A DNA stretch of 64,000 nucleotides from Hymenobacter edaphi (GCF_003258365.1 NZ_QHKM01000001.1:868001-932000), one strand, 5' to 3'; positions 8,005 through 17,435 are shown, numbered from the stretch's first letter. The notes: generated by a model from the sequence alone, not told the origin. Translations and numbers: made by a program.

Positions 8005-9978
8005 TTAGTACACCCGCTTCAAGGACACGTTGCGCGTGGGCGTGATGATGAGCGGCACCTTCTCGATTTTCACCGACGAGGTATCCAGCCCGAAGTACTT
8101 GTCTTCGGAGGCAATGAACTGCTTGATGTAGAAGTAGGCCTGCATCACCAGGTTTTCGACGAAGGGCAGCTCGTTTTCCACCGAGAGGAACTTCTCCAGC
8201 ACCACGAAGCGGAAGTCGCCGGTGACGTGCTGCTTGCTCAGCGACTCGTAGCGCGAGGTGATGTCCACTTCCTTGTTGCGCACCAGGTCTTCCACCACCT
8301 TGCGGAAGTAGAGGTTGATGCGCTGCTCGACGCGGAAACCCAGGCGGAAGGTGACGCGGAAGGCGTCGTTCTGGGCCAGCTCGGTCACTTTGTACTCCAT
8401 CGTGTACGGCTCGTCGGTGGTGTCCACGTGCACGAACCAGTAGATGTCGGCGCGCTTGGGGCGCTTCTGAAAGATGCTGTAGATGATTTTCGACTCGATT
8501 TCGGACTGCCGCTCGGCCGAGGACATGAACACCAGGTGGGTGGCGTACTTGGGCACGGTTTCGTCGTTGCTGAGCTCCTTGAGGGCGTCCATGTACGGCT
8601 CGATTTTCACGAATTCCGTCAGGCGGCGCTTGATGAAGTAGGCCCGCATCCAGATGTACATCACCGAAATCAGGCAGAGGCTGATGGCCACCGACACCCA
8701 GCCGCCGTGGGGGAACTTGATGAGGTTGGCCACCAGGAAGGAGCCCTCGATGCCGCCGTACACCAGCACGAACAGGGCAATCAGGGCCATTGGGGCACGC
8801 TTGGCCCGCAGCCACATCGAGAGCAGCAGCGTGGTCATGAGCATGGTGATGGTAATGGCCAGGCCGTAAGCGGCTTCCATGTGCTCGGAGCGCTGAAAGT
8901 AGAGCACCACCGCAATGCAGCCCAGCAGCAGCAGGCGGTTCATGGAGGGCACGTAGAGCTGGCCCTTCACGTCGGTGGGGTAGTTCAGGCGCACCTTGGG
9001 CCACATGTTCAGGCGGATGGCCTCGGCCACCAGCGTGAAGGAGCCCGTAATCAGCGCCTGCGAGGCAATGATGGCGGCAATAGTGGCAATGCCGATGCCG
9101 ATGAGCAGAAACCACTCGGGCATCAGGGCGAAGAAGGGGTTGCGGCCGTTGAGCTGCTCCCCGGCGTGGCTGACCAGCCAGCCGCCCTGCCCGAAGTAGT
9201 TCAGCAGCAGGCACGCCTTGACGAACACCCAGCTGATGCGGATGTTGCCCTTGCCGCAGTGGCCCAGGTCGGAGTACAAGGCCTCGGCCCCGGTGGTGCA
9301 GAGGAACACGGCGCCCAGCAGCCAGAAGCCGCCCGGCGTGTTCACCAGCATGTTGTAGGCGTAGTAGGGGTTGATGGCCTTCAGGATTTCGGGGTGCTGC
9401 ACGATGCCGTGCACGCCGAGCACCGCCAGCATGGTGAACCAGAGGAACATAATCGGCCCGAAGGCCTTGCCTACAATCTGGGTGCCGAAGCTCTGCAGCA
9501 GAAACAGCCCGCACAGAATGGCAATGACGATGTACATCGTCGGGATGCCGGGGTACACCGCTTCCAGTCCTTCAATGGCCGAGGACACCGAAATGGGCGG
9601 GGTGATGACCCCGTCGGCGAGCAGGGCCGCGCCACCGATGATGGCCACCGCCGACAGCCAGGCGCCGCGGCGGCGCACCAGGGCGTAGAGCGAGAAAATG
9701 CCGCCTTCGCCGTTGTTGTCCGCATTCAGCGTGAGCAGCACGTACTTGATGGTGGTCTGCAGCGTGAGCGTCCAGAGCACGGCCGAGATGCCGCCGTACA
9801 CCAAGTCCTGGGTGATGACCTCGGGCACGATAGCCTTCATCACGTACAGCGGCGAGGTGCCGATGTCGCCGTAGATGATGCCCAGGGCAATGAGCAGACC
9901 CGCCGTGGAAATGGCGGTGTGGGCGTGGGGCGCGGTGGCAGTAGCCTTGCCGTCGACCAGGGTTTGGGTGTCACTCAT
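8005..9978 (-). CDS. kup: Kup-family potassium uptake protein
   Basis: A 657-aa inner-membrane protein. The signature GIIYGDIGTSPLYVMKA lies near residues 34-50 in the first membrane helix, followed by a run of about 12 hydrophobic helices to about residue 450 and a C-terminal cytoplasmic domain of some 200 residues. Kup proteins import K+ with protons. The length and helix layout fit the family. A perfect -7 element sits at 10025-10032, giving a leader of about 40 bases. The gene is a single unit, convergent with the small secreted gene. Confidence 0.96.
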   Translation of the reverse strand: MSDTQTLVDGKATATAPHAHTAISTAGLLIALGIIYGDIGTSPLYVMKAIVPEVITQDLVYGGISAVLWTLTLQTTIKYVLLTLNADNNGEGGIFSLYALVRRRGAWLSAVAIIGGAALLADGVITPPISVSSAIEGLEAVYPGIPTMYIVIAILCGLFLLQSFGTQIVGKAFGPIMFLWFTMLAVLGVHGIVQHPEILKAINPYYAYNMLVNTPGGFWLLGAVFLCTTGAEALYSDLGHCGKGNIRISWVFVKACLLLNYFGQGGWLVSHAGEQLNGRNPFFALMPEWFLLIGIGIATIAAIIASQALITGSFTLVAEAIRLNMWPKVRLNYPTDVKGQLYVPSMNRLLLLGCIAVVLYFQRSEHMEAAYGLAITITMLMTTLLLSMWLRAKRAPMALIALFVLVYGGIEGSFLVANLIKFPHGGWVSVAISLCLISVMYIWMRAYFIKRRLTEFVKIEPYMDALKELSNDETVPKYATHLVFMSSAERQSEIESKIIYSIFQKRPKRADIYWFVHVDTTDEPYTMEYKVTELAQNDAFRVTFRLGFRVEQRINLYFRKVVEDLVRNKEVDITSRYESLSKQHVTGDFRFVVLEKFLSVENELPFVENLVMQAYFYIKQFIASEDKYFGLDTSSVKIEKVPLIITPTRNVSLKRVY

Positions 9979-10024
9979 AAGGGCGCGACAACGAAGAATA
10001 GGTGAGCCTCTGAAATGAGGCGCG

Positions 10025-10032
10025 CAAAGGTA
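10025..10032 (-). promoter_or_regulatory. -7 element upstream of kup
   Basis: On the minus strand this reads TACCTTTG, an exact match to TAnnTTTG. No -33 TTG is visible at the expected distance. The predicted transcript starts near 10019, about 40 bases before the kup ATG. Confidence 0.5.
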
Positions 10033-10071
10033 AGGATGCGGCCCGAACCGGACCGCGCCGGCCGAGCGGGG

Positions 10072-10632
10072 CTATAAAAGCCCGTTGGTCGGGGCCGGGT
10101 CATCCGGCGAGGCGGGACCGGCTTCGGCGGCGCGCAGGGCTGCGGCCTGGGCGGCTTCGGCTTCCTGGGCGGCCAGCAGCGCCAGGGCTTGCTGCGCGGC
10201 GCGCTGGTGGCGCAGGTGAATGCGGATGTTGGTTTCGGCCCCCAGCTGCTGCCAGCCGGTTAGCTCGCCGGGCAGGGCGTGGTGCTGGTCGTCGAGGCCG
10301 AGGCGGGCGAGGCGCACGCGGTTGGCCCCGCGCTGCCCCCAGGCCAGCATCAGCGCGCCCGCCACCATGCCCAGCATGGCCGAGGGGGTGCGCAGCCAGT
10401 TCTGCAGAAAGGCCAGCGCTACGCCGCCCAGCGTGAAGGCGCCCAGCAGAATCCACAGCAGCCAGCGCACGTGCTGCACCGTCACGCGTTCCAGCTCCAG
10501 CAGGCTGTAGTGCCGCCCGTCGAGGATCAGCTCGTCGTCGGTGAGGCGCCAGCGGCCGTCGGCGCTCTGCACGGGCGGGCGGGGCGGCGGCAACGGCGGG
10601 GGCGGCGCGAAGCTGTAGTAAGGCTGTTCCAT
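10072..10632 (-). CDS. Membrane protein with N-terminal PH-like segment
   Basis: A 186-aa protein. The start at 10632 (MEQPYYSFAPPPP) avoids 25 extra residues that fall within a repeat-like sequence. It has a proline-rich N-terminus, a short strand-rich segment (GRWRLTDDELILDGRHYSL) resembling the bacterial PH fold, two membrane helices (about 63-82 and 88-105), then a cytoplasmic tail with a long Ala/Gln/Glu-rich helix. I do not recognise a named family. It runs in the same direction as the FKBP gene upstream and may be co-transcribed with it. Confidence 0.65.
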   Translation of the reverse strand: MEQPYYSFAPPPPLPPPRPPVQSADGRWRLTDDELILDGRHYSLLELERVTVQHVRWLLWILLGAFTLGGVALAFLQNWLRTPSAMLGMVAGALMLAWGQRGANRVRLARLGLDDQHHALPGELTGWQQLGAETNIRIHLRHQRAAQQALALLAAQEAEAAQAAALRAAEAGPASPDDPAPTNGLL

Positions 10633-10636
10633 GGCG

Positions 10637-10745
10637 TCAGGTAACAGGTGACAGGTAACACGTCGGGGGCCGCCGGTTTGAGCGGCCTGGCGGGGCAGGT
10701 GTCGCACCTGCTGCCGTTCGACTTGTCACCCGTCACCTGTTACTT
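10637..10745. repeat. Imperfect inverted repeat built on TAACAGGTGACAGG
   Basis: GTAACAGGTGACAGGTAACA at 10640-10659 faces TGTCACCCGTCACCTGTTAC at about 10725-10744. Two nearly identical short tandem units make each arm. It lies in the gap between the membrane-protein and FKBP genes and looks like a dispersed palindromic repeat. Confidence 0.5.
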
Positions 10746-10751
10746 CATCAC

Positions 10752-11384
10752 CTACCCGTTGACTTTCAGCAGCTCCACGTCGAAAATCAGGGCCGAGTTC
10801 GGGCCGATGTCGCGGCCGGCGCCGCGGGGGCCGTAGGCCAGGTTCGAGGGAATGTAGAGGCGCCACTTCGAGCCCTCGGGCATCAGCTGCAGGGCTTCTG
10901 TCCAGCCGGCAATAACCTGGTTGACGCCGAAGGTGGCCGGTTCGCCGCGCTGGTAGCTGCTGTCGAACACTTTGCCGTCGGTGAGCGTGCCGTGGTAGTG
11001 GGTCGTCACCGAGCTGCGCGGGCCGGGCTTGGGGCCCGAGCCTTCCTGCAGCACTTCGTATTGCAGGCCGCTGGGCAGGGTGGTCACGCCGGGCTTCTTG
11101 CCGTTTTCGGCCAGGAAGGCTTCGCCGGCGGCTTTGTTGTCGTTGCCGGCGCCGGGGGTGTCGTCCTCTTCCTCTTCGTCGGCGCCGCCCATCTGCTGCT
11201 GAAACTGCTGCATGGCCTGCTGCATCTGCTCGGGCGAGAGTTGGCTGGGCTTGCCGCTGAGGGCTTCTTTGAGGCTGGTGGCCAGCACGTCCACGTCGAG
11301 GTCGAGGCCCTGCTGGGCGAAATTACGGGCCAGGTCGCGGCCGATGATGTAGCTGATTTGCTGCTTGAGCGAGGTCAGTTCCAT
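10752..11384 (-). CDS. FKBP-type peptidyl-prolyl cis-trans isomerase
   Basis: A 210-aa protein of the FkpA/FklB/Mip type. The N-terminal half (1-75) is a helical dimerisation region starting SLKQQISYIIGRDLA with a Gln-rich helix, followed by an acidic linker (DEEEEDD) and a C-terminal FKBP domain from about residue 105 (GLQYEVLQEGSGPKPG, TTHYHGTLTDGKVFDSSY, VIAGWTEALQLMPEG, YGPRGAG, LIFDVELL). The active-site aromatic and YG residues are present. The start at 11384 is the start of the helical domain; the longer frame is an antisense shadow of the esterase gene. No signal peptide is visible, so it may be cytoplasmic. Confidence 0.93.
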   Translation of the reverse strand: MELTSLKQQISYIIGRDLARNFAQQGLDLDVDVLATSLKEALSGKPSQLSPEQMQQAMQQFQQQMGGADEEEEDDTPGAGNDNKAAGEAFLAENGKKPGVTTLPSGLQYEVLQEGSGPKPGPRSSVTTHYHGTLTDGKVFDSSYQRGEPATFGVNQVIAGWTEALQLMPEGSKWRLYIPSNLAYGPRGAGRDIGPNSALIFDVELLKVNG

Positions 11385-11550
11385 GGAGTTGGGGTTGGAT
11401 TGAAAAGGACGGCCGCAGCCGCCAAACGGACGGTTATACGACGGCGGGCGCGAAGGTGCGCAAAAAACGCGGGCCGCCGCGGTCGGGCCAGCCGCTGGCA
11501 CTTTCCGCGCCAGCCTGCCCGGCCCGCCACATTGGCATGAGGTGCCCCGC

Positions 11551-12555
11551 CTACTGGCCAAATACCCGGCGCAGAAACGCCACCGTGTACTCCACCGTGG
11601 GCTCAAACCAGGGATTGAACAGCGGGAAGGGGTGGGGCGCCTCCGGGAAGCTCTGCACCTCGCTGTAGATGCCCAGCGCGTCGAGCTGCCGGCGCATGTC
11701 GTCGCGGCCGGCGTGCATGCGCGCCACGCCGCTGTTGATAAAGAGCACGGGCGGCGTCTGGGCCGAGACGTGGTTGAGCGGGGCGGCCTGCTGCCAGAGG
11801 TCGGGCCGCTCAGTCTTGCTCGCCCCAAACCACAGCGTGGCCGCCGAGGGGCCCTTTCGGTCGTCGCCCTCGCCCGATTCGGGGTGAATGAAGGCCAAGG
11901 TGCCGTCGGCATCGACGATGGCCTGCACCCGGCTGCTGCGGCTGCGGTAGCAGGCGCCGGCCTCGAAGAGCGGGTCGCCGGCGGTGGTGCCGACGAGCGT
12001 GGCCAGCTGACCGCCCGCCGAAAAGCCCCAGATGGCCACCTTGCTGGTATCCACCTGGTAGGTGCGGGCGTGGGCGCGCAGCCAGCGCAGGGCGGTTTTC
12101 AGGTCCTGCACCGCCGCCGGGTAGGGCGCCTCGGTGCTCAGCCGGTACTCGGCCGTGACGGCCACGTAGCCCCGCGCGGCCAGCTGCTGGGCCAGCGGCA
12201 CGTGCTGGCTTCGGTCGCCGCTGCGCCAGCCGCCGCCGTGCACGATGAGCACGGCTGGGAAGGTTTGCTTACGCCTGGCCTTTGGGTAAAACACATCGAG
12301 CCGCAGCGCCCGGCCGCCTTCCAGCGTGCAGTACGGCAGGTTCGGGGCGGTGCGGATGGTTTTCGGCGCGGCCGGCCGGGCTACCGTGATGGTGGGGTGC
12401 TGCTTGCGGGCCTTCACGTAGGCGCTGTGCGTGGTGAAGGAGGTGTCGCGCGGGGCGGGGGCGGGCTGCTGGGCCAGCGCCGGCCAGGACAGGAGGCCGA
12501 CAAAGCTGCCCACGAGCCAGCCGCGCCGGCCGGGAAAGGATAGGGAAAAGCGCAT
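11551..12555 (-). CDS. Secreted alpha/beta hydrolase (esterase/lipase-like)
   Basis: A 334-aa protein with a signal peptide ending near ALAQQ. The alpha/beta hydrolase domain has the oxyanion motif HGGGW (106-110) of the hormone-sensitive-lipase/BD-FAE type, the nucleophile elbow GFSAGG (S179) and a C-terminal catalytic His in PEAPHPF. Relatives are carboxylesterases acting on acetylated or feruloylated sugars; the substrate here cannot be read from sequence. A perfect -7 element at 12599-12606 gives a leader of some 40 bases. It diverges from the ABC gene pair. Confidence 0.88.
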   Translation of the reverse strand: MRFSLSFPGRRGWLVGSFVGLLSWPALAQQPAPAPRDTSFTTHSAYVKARKQHPTITVARPAAPKTIRTAPNLPYCTLEGGRALRLDVFYPKARRKQTFPAVLIVHGGGWRSGDRSQHVPLAQQLAARGYVAVTAEYRLSTEAPYPAAVQDLKTALRWLRAHARTYQVDTSKVAIWGFSAGGQLATLVGTTAGDPLFEAGACYRSRSSRVQAIVDADGTLAFIHPESGEGDDRKGPSAATLWFGASKTERPDLWQQAAPLNHVSAQTPPVLFINSGVARMHAGRDDMRRQLDALGIYSEVQSFPEAPHPFPLFNPWFEPTVEYTVAFLRRVFGQ

Positions 12556-12598
12556 GGGCGGGCAGGTTAAAGTAAACGCGGGCAAATCAAACCCGGCC

Positions 12599-12606
12599 CA
12601 AAGCTA
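12599..12606 (-). promoter_or_regulatory. -7 element upstream of the hydrolase gene
   Basis: On the minus strand this reads TAGCTTTG, an exact match to TAnnTTTG, about 44 bases before the ATG at 12555. Confidence 0.45.
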
Positions 12607-12716
12607 CGCGGGCGGGCCGGAACCCGGCCCGCCCGCGGGCCTATCACCCGTTTATGTGATTGCGCCGTGTTGCCGGGCGGTGGTTATTGATTCGAAATCA
12701 TAACTCCTTCAGCCGC

Positions 12717-13604
12717 ATGGAACTACGCATACAGAATCTTTCGAAAACCTACCCCAACGGCGTGCGGGCTCTGCGCGACGTGTCGCTGACCATTCCCAAC
12801 GGCATGTTCGGCCTGCTGGGCCCCAACGGCGCGGGCAAATCCTCGCTGATGCGCACCATTGCCACCCTGCAGGAGCCCGACAGCGGCAGCATCACCCTCG
12901 GCGACATCGACGTGCTGCGCGAGAAGGAGCGGGTGCGCCGGGTGCTGGGCTACCTGCCCCAGGAGTTCGGGCTGTACCCGAGCGTGTCGGCCGAGGTGCT
13001 GCTCGACTACTTCGCTGGCCTCAAGGGCATCCGCGCCGGGGCCGAGCGCAAGGCCGCCGTCGACAACCTGCTGCAGCAAACCAACCTCTGGGACGCCCGC
13101 AAAAAGGCCGTGGGCGGCTACTCCGGCGGCATGCGCCAGCGCTTCGGCATTGCCGTGGCCCTGCTCGGCTCGCCGCAGCTCATCATCGTCGACGAGCCCA
13201 CCGCCGGGCTGGACCCCACGGAGCGCAACCGCTTCCTCGACCTGCTCAGCGAAATCGGCGAAAACGTAGTGGTGATTCTGAGCACCCACATCGTGGAGGA
13301 TGTGACCGAGCTGTGCCCCCACATGGCCATCATTGCCCAGGGCGAAGTGGTGGCCACCGGCTCGCCCACGGACGTTATCGGCGAAATCCGGGGCAAGGTG
13401 TACCGCACCAAAACCGAAAAGGCCGCCCTGGCCCAGCTGCGCGAGCAACACGAGGTTATCAGCTCCAAGCTGGTGGCCGGGCAGCCGGTGGTGCGCGTGT
13501 TCAGCGAAACGCCCATCAACGGCATCTTCCAGCCCGCCGAAGCCACGCTGGAAGACGTGTATTTCCACCGCCTGGCACGGAAGGCGAAAGGAGTTGAGGC
13601 TTAA
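12717..13604 (+). CDS. ABC transporter ATP-binding protein
   Basis: A 295-aa ATPase. Walker A is GPNGAGKSS (about 35-43), the signature is YSGGMRQR, and Walker B with D-loop is VDEPTAGLDP; a switch His follows (STHIVED). The start at 12717 begins MELRIQNLSKTYPNG; earlier in-frame codons add no domain. The C-terminal 80 residues form the extension common in ABC-2 exporters. It precedes the permease/M1 fusion gene by 85 bases and should supply its ATPase, so the two form one transporter. The intervening gap holds a large palindrome. Confidence 0.93.
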   Translation: MELRIQNLSKTYPNGVRALRDVSLTIPNGMFGLLGPNGAGKSSLMRTIATLQEPDSGSITLGDIDVLREKERVRRVLGYLPQEFGLYPSVSAEVLLDYFAGLKGIRAGAERKAAVDNLLQQTNLWDARKKAVGGYSGGMRQRFGIAVALLGSPQLIIVDEPTAGLDPTERNRFLDLLSEIGENVVVILSTHIVEDVTELCPHMAIIAQGEVVATGSPTDVIGEIRGKVYRTKTEKAALAQLREQHEVISSKLVAGQPVVRVFSETPINGIFQPAEATLEDVYFHRLARKAKGVEA

Positions 13605-13612
13605 GTCCTGAA

Positions 13613-13666
13613 CGTCCTGTCGCGCCTCAAGCGAGGATCGATCCTCGCTTGAGGCGCGACAGGACG
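13613..13666. repeat. 54-bp perfect palindrome inside the ABC operon
   Basis: Bases 13613-13639 and 13640-13666 are exact reverse complements with no spacer. In RNA this is a 27-bp stem interrupted only by the turn. It lies between the ATPase stop and the permease start, so it could reduce read-through or protect the upstream mRNA, or be a dispersed palindromic unit. Confidence 0.85.
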
Positions 13667-13689
13667 GCCTATTCTAAATCTGGATTCCC

Positions 13690-16600
13690 ATGTTCGCCCA
13701 TATCTTCCGCTTCGAGCTGCGCTTCCGCTTCACGCAGCCGAGCACCTACCTGTACTTCGGCGTCTTCGCGCTGGCGGGCTTTCTGTCGCAGACCGTCGAC
13801 GACTTCGGCTTCGGCTCGGCCAAGGTGCACGTCAACTCGCCCGATGCCCTGGCCCAGCTGCACACCATTGCCTCCATTCTGGGCATGTTCGTGACGGCGG
13901 CCATCCTGGGCACGCCCATCTACCGCGACGACAAGGACGGCATGACCGGACTGCTCTACACCACGCCGCTGGGCAAGCCGGGCTACCTGGCCGGGCGCTT
14001 TCTGGGCTCCCTGCTGGCTATCTGGTTTATCCTGACGGGTATTTCGGTGGGGGCGCTGCTGGGCATGCTGATGCCGTGGGTGGAGGCCTCCAAGCTGGGC
14101 CCGGTGCAGCCGCTGGCCCTGCTGGTGCCGCTGCTGGGCGCGGCCTGGGTGAATGCCTGGTTTGCCGGCTGCGTGTTTTTTGCCGCCTACCTCGTGTTTC
14201 GCTCCCCGCTGGTGGTGTACCTGGGCGGGGTAGTGCTGTTCGTGTGCTACCAGGTGGCCATGAACTTCACCGGCAAAATCAGCTCCGACCACCTGTTTGC
14301 CTTGCTCGACCCTTTCGGCCTGGCCGCCAAAGGCATCGACGCCAACTACTGGACCATTGCCGAGCGCAACACCCGCATCCTCGACTACCTCGGCGGGGAG
14401 CTGGGGCAGAACCGCCTGCTCTGGAGCGGGGTGGGGCTGGTGATACTGCTGGCCGGCTGCGCCTACTTCCGGCTGGGACTGCCGCGCGTGCGCCAGAAAA
14501 AGCAGGCGGCCGAAGCCGCTCCGGCCCCGGCCGCCGCCGGGCTGCGCCGCTCCCCGCAGGAATTCGGCAGTGGGCTGGGCTGGTGGCAGCTGCGGCGCCT
14601 TACGCGGGTGCAGTTTCTGAACGTCGTGGGCGCCTGGCCGTTCCGGGCGCTGGCCCTGCTGGGCGTCGTCTTCGTGCTCTTCAACGCCTACTACACCTAC
14701 GAGGACCCGCGCGGCATTCAGATGCCGGTAACCTACCTCATCCTGAATCTGGTCAACGATAACTTCACGCTGTTTTTCCTGATTATCACCACCATCTACG
14801 CCGGGGAGCTGGTGTGGCGCGAGCGGGACGTGCGCCTGCAGCTGGTGTTCGATGCCCTGCCCTACGCCACCTGGCTGCCCTTCGTGAGCAAGCTGCTGGC
14901 CCTGCTGGGCGTGCAGCTGCTGCTGAGCCTGGTGCTGCTGCTGGTGGGCGTGGGCATTCAGCTCTACCGCGCCCCCGAGCTGGTGGAGCCCGTGCTCTAC
15001 CTGCAGAATTTCGGGCTGCAGGCCGCCAATCTGCTGGTGCTTAGCACCCTGGCCGTGGTCGTGCAGACAGCTGTCAACCACAAGTACGTGGGCCACGCGC
15101 TGATGATGCTCTACTACGGGGTGGTGTTTCTGCTGGCCGACGCGCTGGGCCTGCACCACGCCCTGCTCAAGTTCGGGGCCGGCGTCACCTACACCTACTC
15201 CGACATGAACGGCTACGGCCACATGGTGGCCCCGCTGCTGGCCCTGAACCTGTACTACCTGGCCGGGGGGCTGCTGCTGGCTTTGCTGGCCTCCCTGCTC
15301 TGGGTGCGCGGCACCGATACCGCGTGGCGCAGCCGCCGGCACCTGCTGGGCCAGCGCCTGCGCACCCCCGGGGTGCGGCCCGCCCTGGCCACGGCTGCGG
15401 GGCTGCTGCTGACGGCCGGCGGCTGGGTGTTCTACAACACCAACATCCTCAACGAGTACCTCACGCCGAAAGACCTGGAAGCCCGCCAGGCCAACGCCGA
15501 GCGGCAGTACAAGCGCTACGCCCGCCTGCTGCAGCCCAAAATCGTGGCCATTGACCTCGCCGCCGACCTGTTTCCCACGGCCAGCCCCCGCGGCTACCGC
15601 ATGCGCGGCACCTTCACCCTGCGCAACAAGGAGCCGCGCCCCATCGACACGCTGCTGATCAACTACGACCCGAGCCGCAGCGTCGCCACCCAGCTCGGCC
15701 TGAGCCGCCCCGCCCGGGTGCTGCACGACGACCCGGTCAGCGGCGTGCGGCTCTACCGCCTGCAGCAGCCCCTGGCCCCGAACGACTCCCTCGACCTGCG
15801 CTTCGACGTGGGCTACCGCGCCCGCGGCTTCACGTCCCGGCTCAAGGGCAGCGGTGTGTTCGACTGGGCCACCATCTCGCCCGAAGACCGGCTGACGTCC
15901 AACGGCTCCTTTCTCAGCGACGCCGGCCTGCGCATCGGCTACCAGGCGGCCGCCGAGCTGGAAGACGACGACGTGCGCCAGCGCAACGGGCTGCGGCCCA
16001 AGGACCGCGCCCTGCGCCTCAACGACCCGCGCGGCCGCCGCATCGCCGATTTCGGCCCCGACGCCGACTACGTGCGCTACCAGGCCACCATCAGCACCGA
16101 CGCCGACCAGCTGGCCGTCACGCCCGGCTACCTGCAGCGGGAGTGGGTGCAGAACGGCCGCCGCTACTTCCAGTACAAGATGGACCAGCCCATGATGCCC
16201 ATGACCGGCATCCTCTCGGCCCGCTACCGGGTGCACCGCGAAACCTGGCAGCCTAAGGGAGGCGGCCAGCCCGTAGCCATCGAAATCTACTACGACCCGC
16301 ACCACCCCTACAACGTGCGCCGCATGGCCCGGGCCCTGCGCGACGCGCTGCCGTACTACGCGGCCGCCTTCGGGCCTTACCAGTACCGCCAGATCCGCAT
16401 CCTGGAGTTTCCGCGCTACAAGAGCTTTGCCCAGAGCCAGCCCAACACGGTGCCCTTTTCCGAATCGGCCGGCTTCATCGACGACCCGCGCGACCGGAAC
16501 GCGCCCGACTTCACCTACTTCATCACCAACCACGAGCTGGGCCACCAGTGGTGGGGCCACCAGGTCTGCGGGGCCAACGTGCAGGGCAGCAGCATGCTCG

Positions 16601-17361
16601 TCGAGTCCCTGGCCGAATACTCGGCCCTGATGACCTGCAAGCACCGCTTTACGCCCGCCCAGATGCAGCAGGTGATGCGCCGCGAGCTGGACAACTACCT
16701 GCGCGGCCGCCGGCAGGAGCGCAAAAAGGAAATGCCGCTGATGCTGGTCGAGTCGCAGCCCTACATTCACTACTACAAGGGCGGCATGGTGTTCTACGCC
16801 CTGCAGGACTTTATCGGGGAGCAGAAACTCAACAAAGCCCTCGGCGACTTTGCCGCCGCCCACCGCTACAAAACCGACCCGTACCCGAACTCGGCCGACC
16901 TGATGGCCTACATCCGTCGCGAAACGCCCGACTCGCTGCAGTACCTGATCCGGGACATGTTCGAAACCATCACGCTCTACAAAAACGAGCTGAAAACCGC
17001 CACCTACACCCCGCGCCCCGACGGCCGGTTCGACGTAGCCCTGACCATCAGGGCCGAAAAGCTCCGCGCCGACTCGCTGGGCAACGAAACGTCCACGCCC
17101 GTGCTCGGCGACTACGTCGACGTGGGCGTGTTCGGGGCCGACCGGGCGCCCGGCGAGGCCTGGGACGTGCGCGGCAAGGCCCTGGTGCTCCGAAAAGTCA
17201 AGCTGACCCAGCCCGAAACCACCCTGCGCTTCGTGGTGGCCGAAAAGCCCGCCAAAGCCGGCGTCGACCCCTACCAGAAGCTCATCGAGCGGTATTACAT
17301 CGACAACGTGAAGCCGATGACCGAGCTGCCGGCGGCCGCCAAGCCGGTGGCCATGCAGTAG
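13690..17361 (+). CDS. ABC-2 permease fused to M1 family aminopeptidase
   Basis: A 1223-aa protein. Residues 1-590 hold two blocks of membrane helices (about 20-260 and 310-590), each of ABC-2 exporter type, separated by a cytoplasmic linker. The last 620 residues form an extracytoplasmic M1-like domain with HELGHQWWGH (H948, E949, H952) and ESLAEYSAL, whose E972 supplies the third ligand. Aromatic and YKGG motifs further on (HYYKGGMVFYAL) match the M1 substrate region. The combination is found as a fused architecture in Bacteroidota, but its substrate is not known. With the ATPase upstream it probably forms an exporter or membrane-anchored peptidase complex. Confidence 0.92.
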   Translation: MFAHIFRFELRFRFTQPSTYLYFGVFALAGFLSQTVDDFGFGSAKVHVNSPDALAQLHTIASILGMFVTAAILGTPIYRDDKDGMTGLLYTTPLGKPGYLAGRFLGSLLAIWFILTGISVGALLGMLMPWVEASKLGPVQPLALLVPLLGAAWVNAWFAGCVFFAAYLVFRSPLVVYLGGVVLFVCYQVAMNFTGKISSDHLFALLDPFGLAAKGIDANYWTIAERNTRILDYLGGELGQNRLLWSGVGLVILLAGCAYFRLGLPRVRQKKQAAEAAPAPAAAGLRRSPQEFGSGLGWWQLRRLTRVQFLNVVGAWPFRALALLGVVFVLFNAYYTYEDPRGIQMPVTYLILNLVNDNFTLFFLIITTIYAGELVWRERDVRLQLVFDALPYATWLPFVSKLLALLGVQLLLSLVLLLVGVGIQLYRAPELVEPVLYLQNFGLQAANLLVLSTLAVVVQTAVNHKYVGHALMMLYYGVVFLLADALGLHHALLKFGAGVTYTYSDMNGYGHMVAPLLALNLYYLAGGLLLALLASLLWVRGTDTAWRSRRHLLGQRLRTPGVRPALATAAGLLLTAGGWVFYNTNILNEYLTPKDLEARQANAERQYKRYARLLQPKIVAIDLAADLFPTASPRGYRMRGTFTLRNKEPRPIDTLLINYDPSRSVATQLGLSRPARVLHDDPVSGVRLYRLQQPLAPNDSLDLRFDVGYRARGFTSRLKGSGVFDWATISPEDRLTSNGSFLSDAGLRIGYQAAAELEDDDVRQRNGLRPKDRALRLNDPRGRRIADFGPDADYVRYQATISTDADQLAVTPGYLQREWVQNGRRYFQYKMDQPMMPMTGILSARYRVHRETWQPKGGGQPVAIEIYYDPHHPYNVRRMARALRDALPYYAAAFGPYQYRQIRILEFPRYKSFAQSQPNTVPFSESAGFIDDPRDRNAPDFTYFITNHELGHQWWGHQVCGANVQGSSMLVESLAEYSALMTCKHRFTPAQMQQVMRRELDNYLRGRRQERKKEMPLMLVESQPYIHYYKGGMVFYALQDFIGEQKLNKALGDFAAAHRYKTDPYPNSADLMAYIRRETPDSLQYLIRDMFETITLYKNELKTATYTPRPDGRFDVALTIRAEKLRADSLGNETSTPVLGDYVDVGVFGADRAPGEAWDVRGKALVLRKVKLTQPETTLRFVVAEKPAKAGVDPYQKLIERYYIDNVKPMTELPAAAKPVAMQ

Positions 17362-17396
17362 CGGGGCCCTGACCGGCCGGCCAGGTCTTAACCCGC

Positions 17397-17435
17397 AAAA
17401 CGGCCCCGTTTCCTGGGTAGGAAACGGGGCCGTTT
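17397..17435 (+). terminator. Terminator of the ABC operon
   Basis: An AAACGGCCCCGTTTCC arm pairs with GGAAACGGGGCCGTTT around a TGGGTA loop, 36 bases after the permease stop. Confidence 0.85.

Noticed and set aside
8227..10005. 592-aa ORF on the plus strand
   Set aside because: It is antisense to kup, with His/Gln/Gly-rich composition and no domain.
13669..16863. 1064-aa ORF on the minus strand
   Set aside because: It is antisense to the ABC/M1 fusion gene; its residues are low-complexity Gly/Ala/Val/Gln/His runs, typical of shadow frames in GC-rich DNA.
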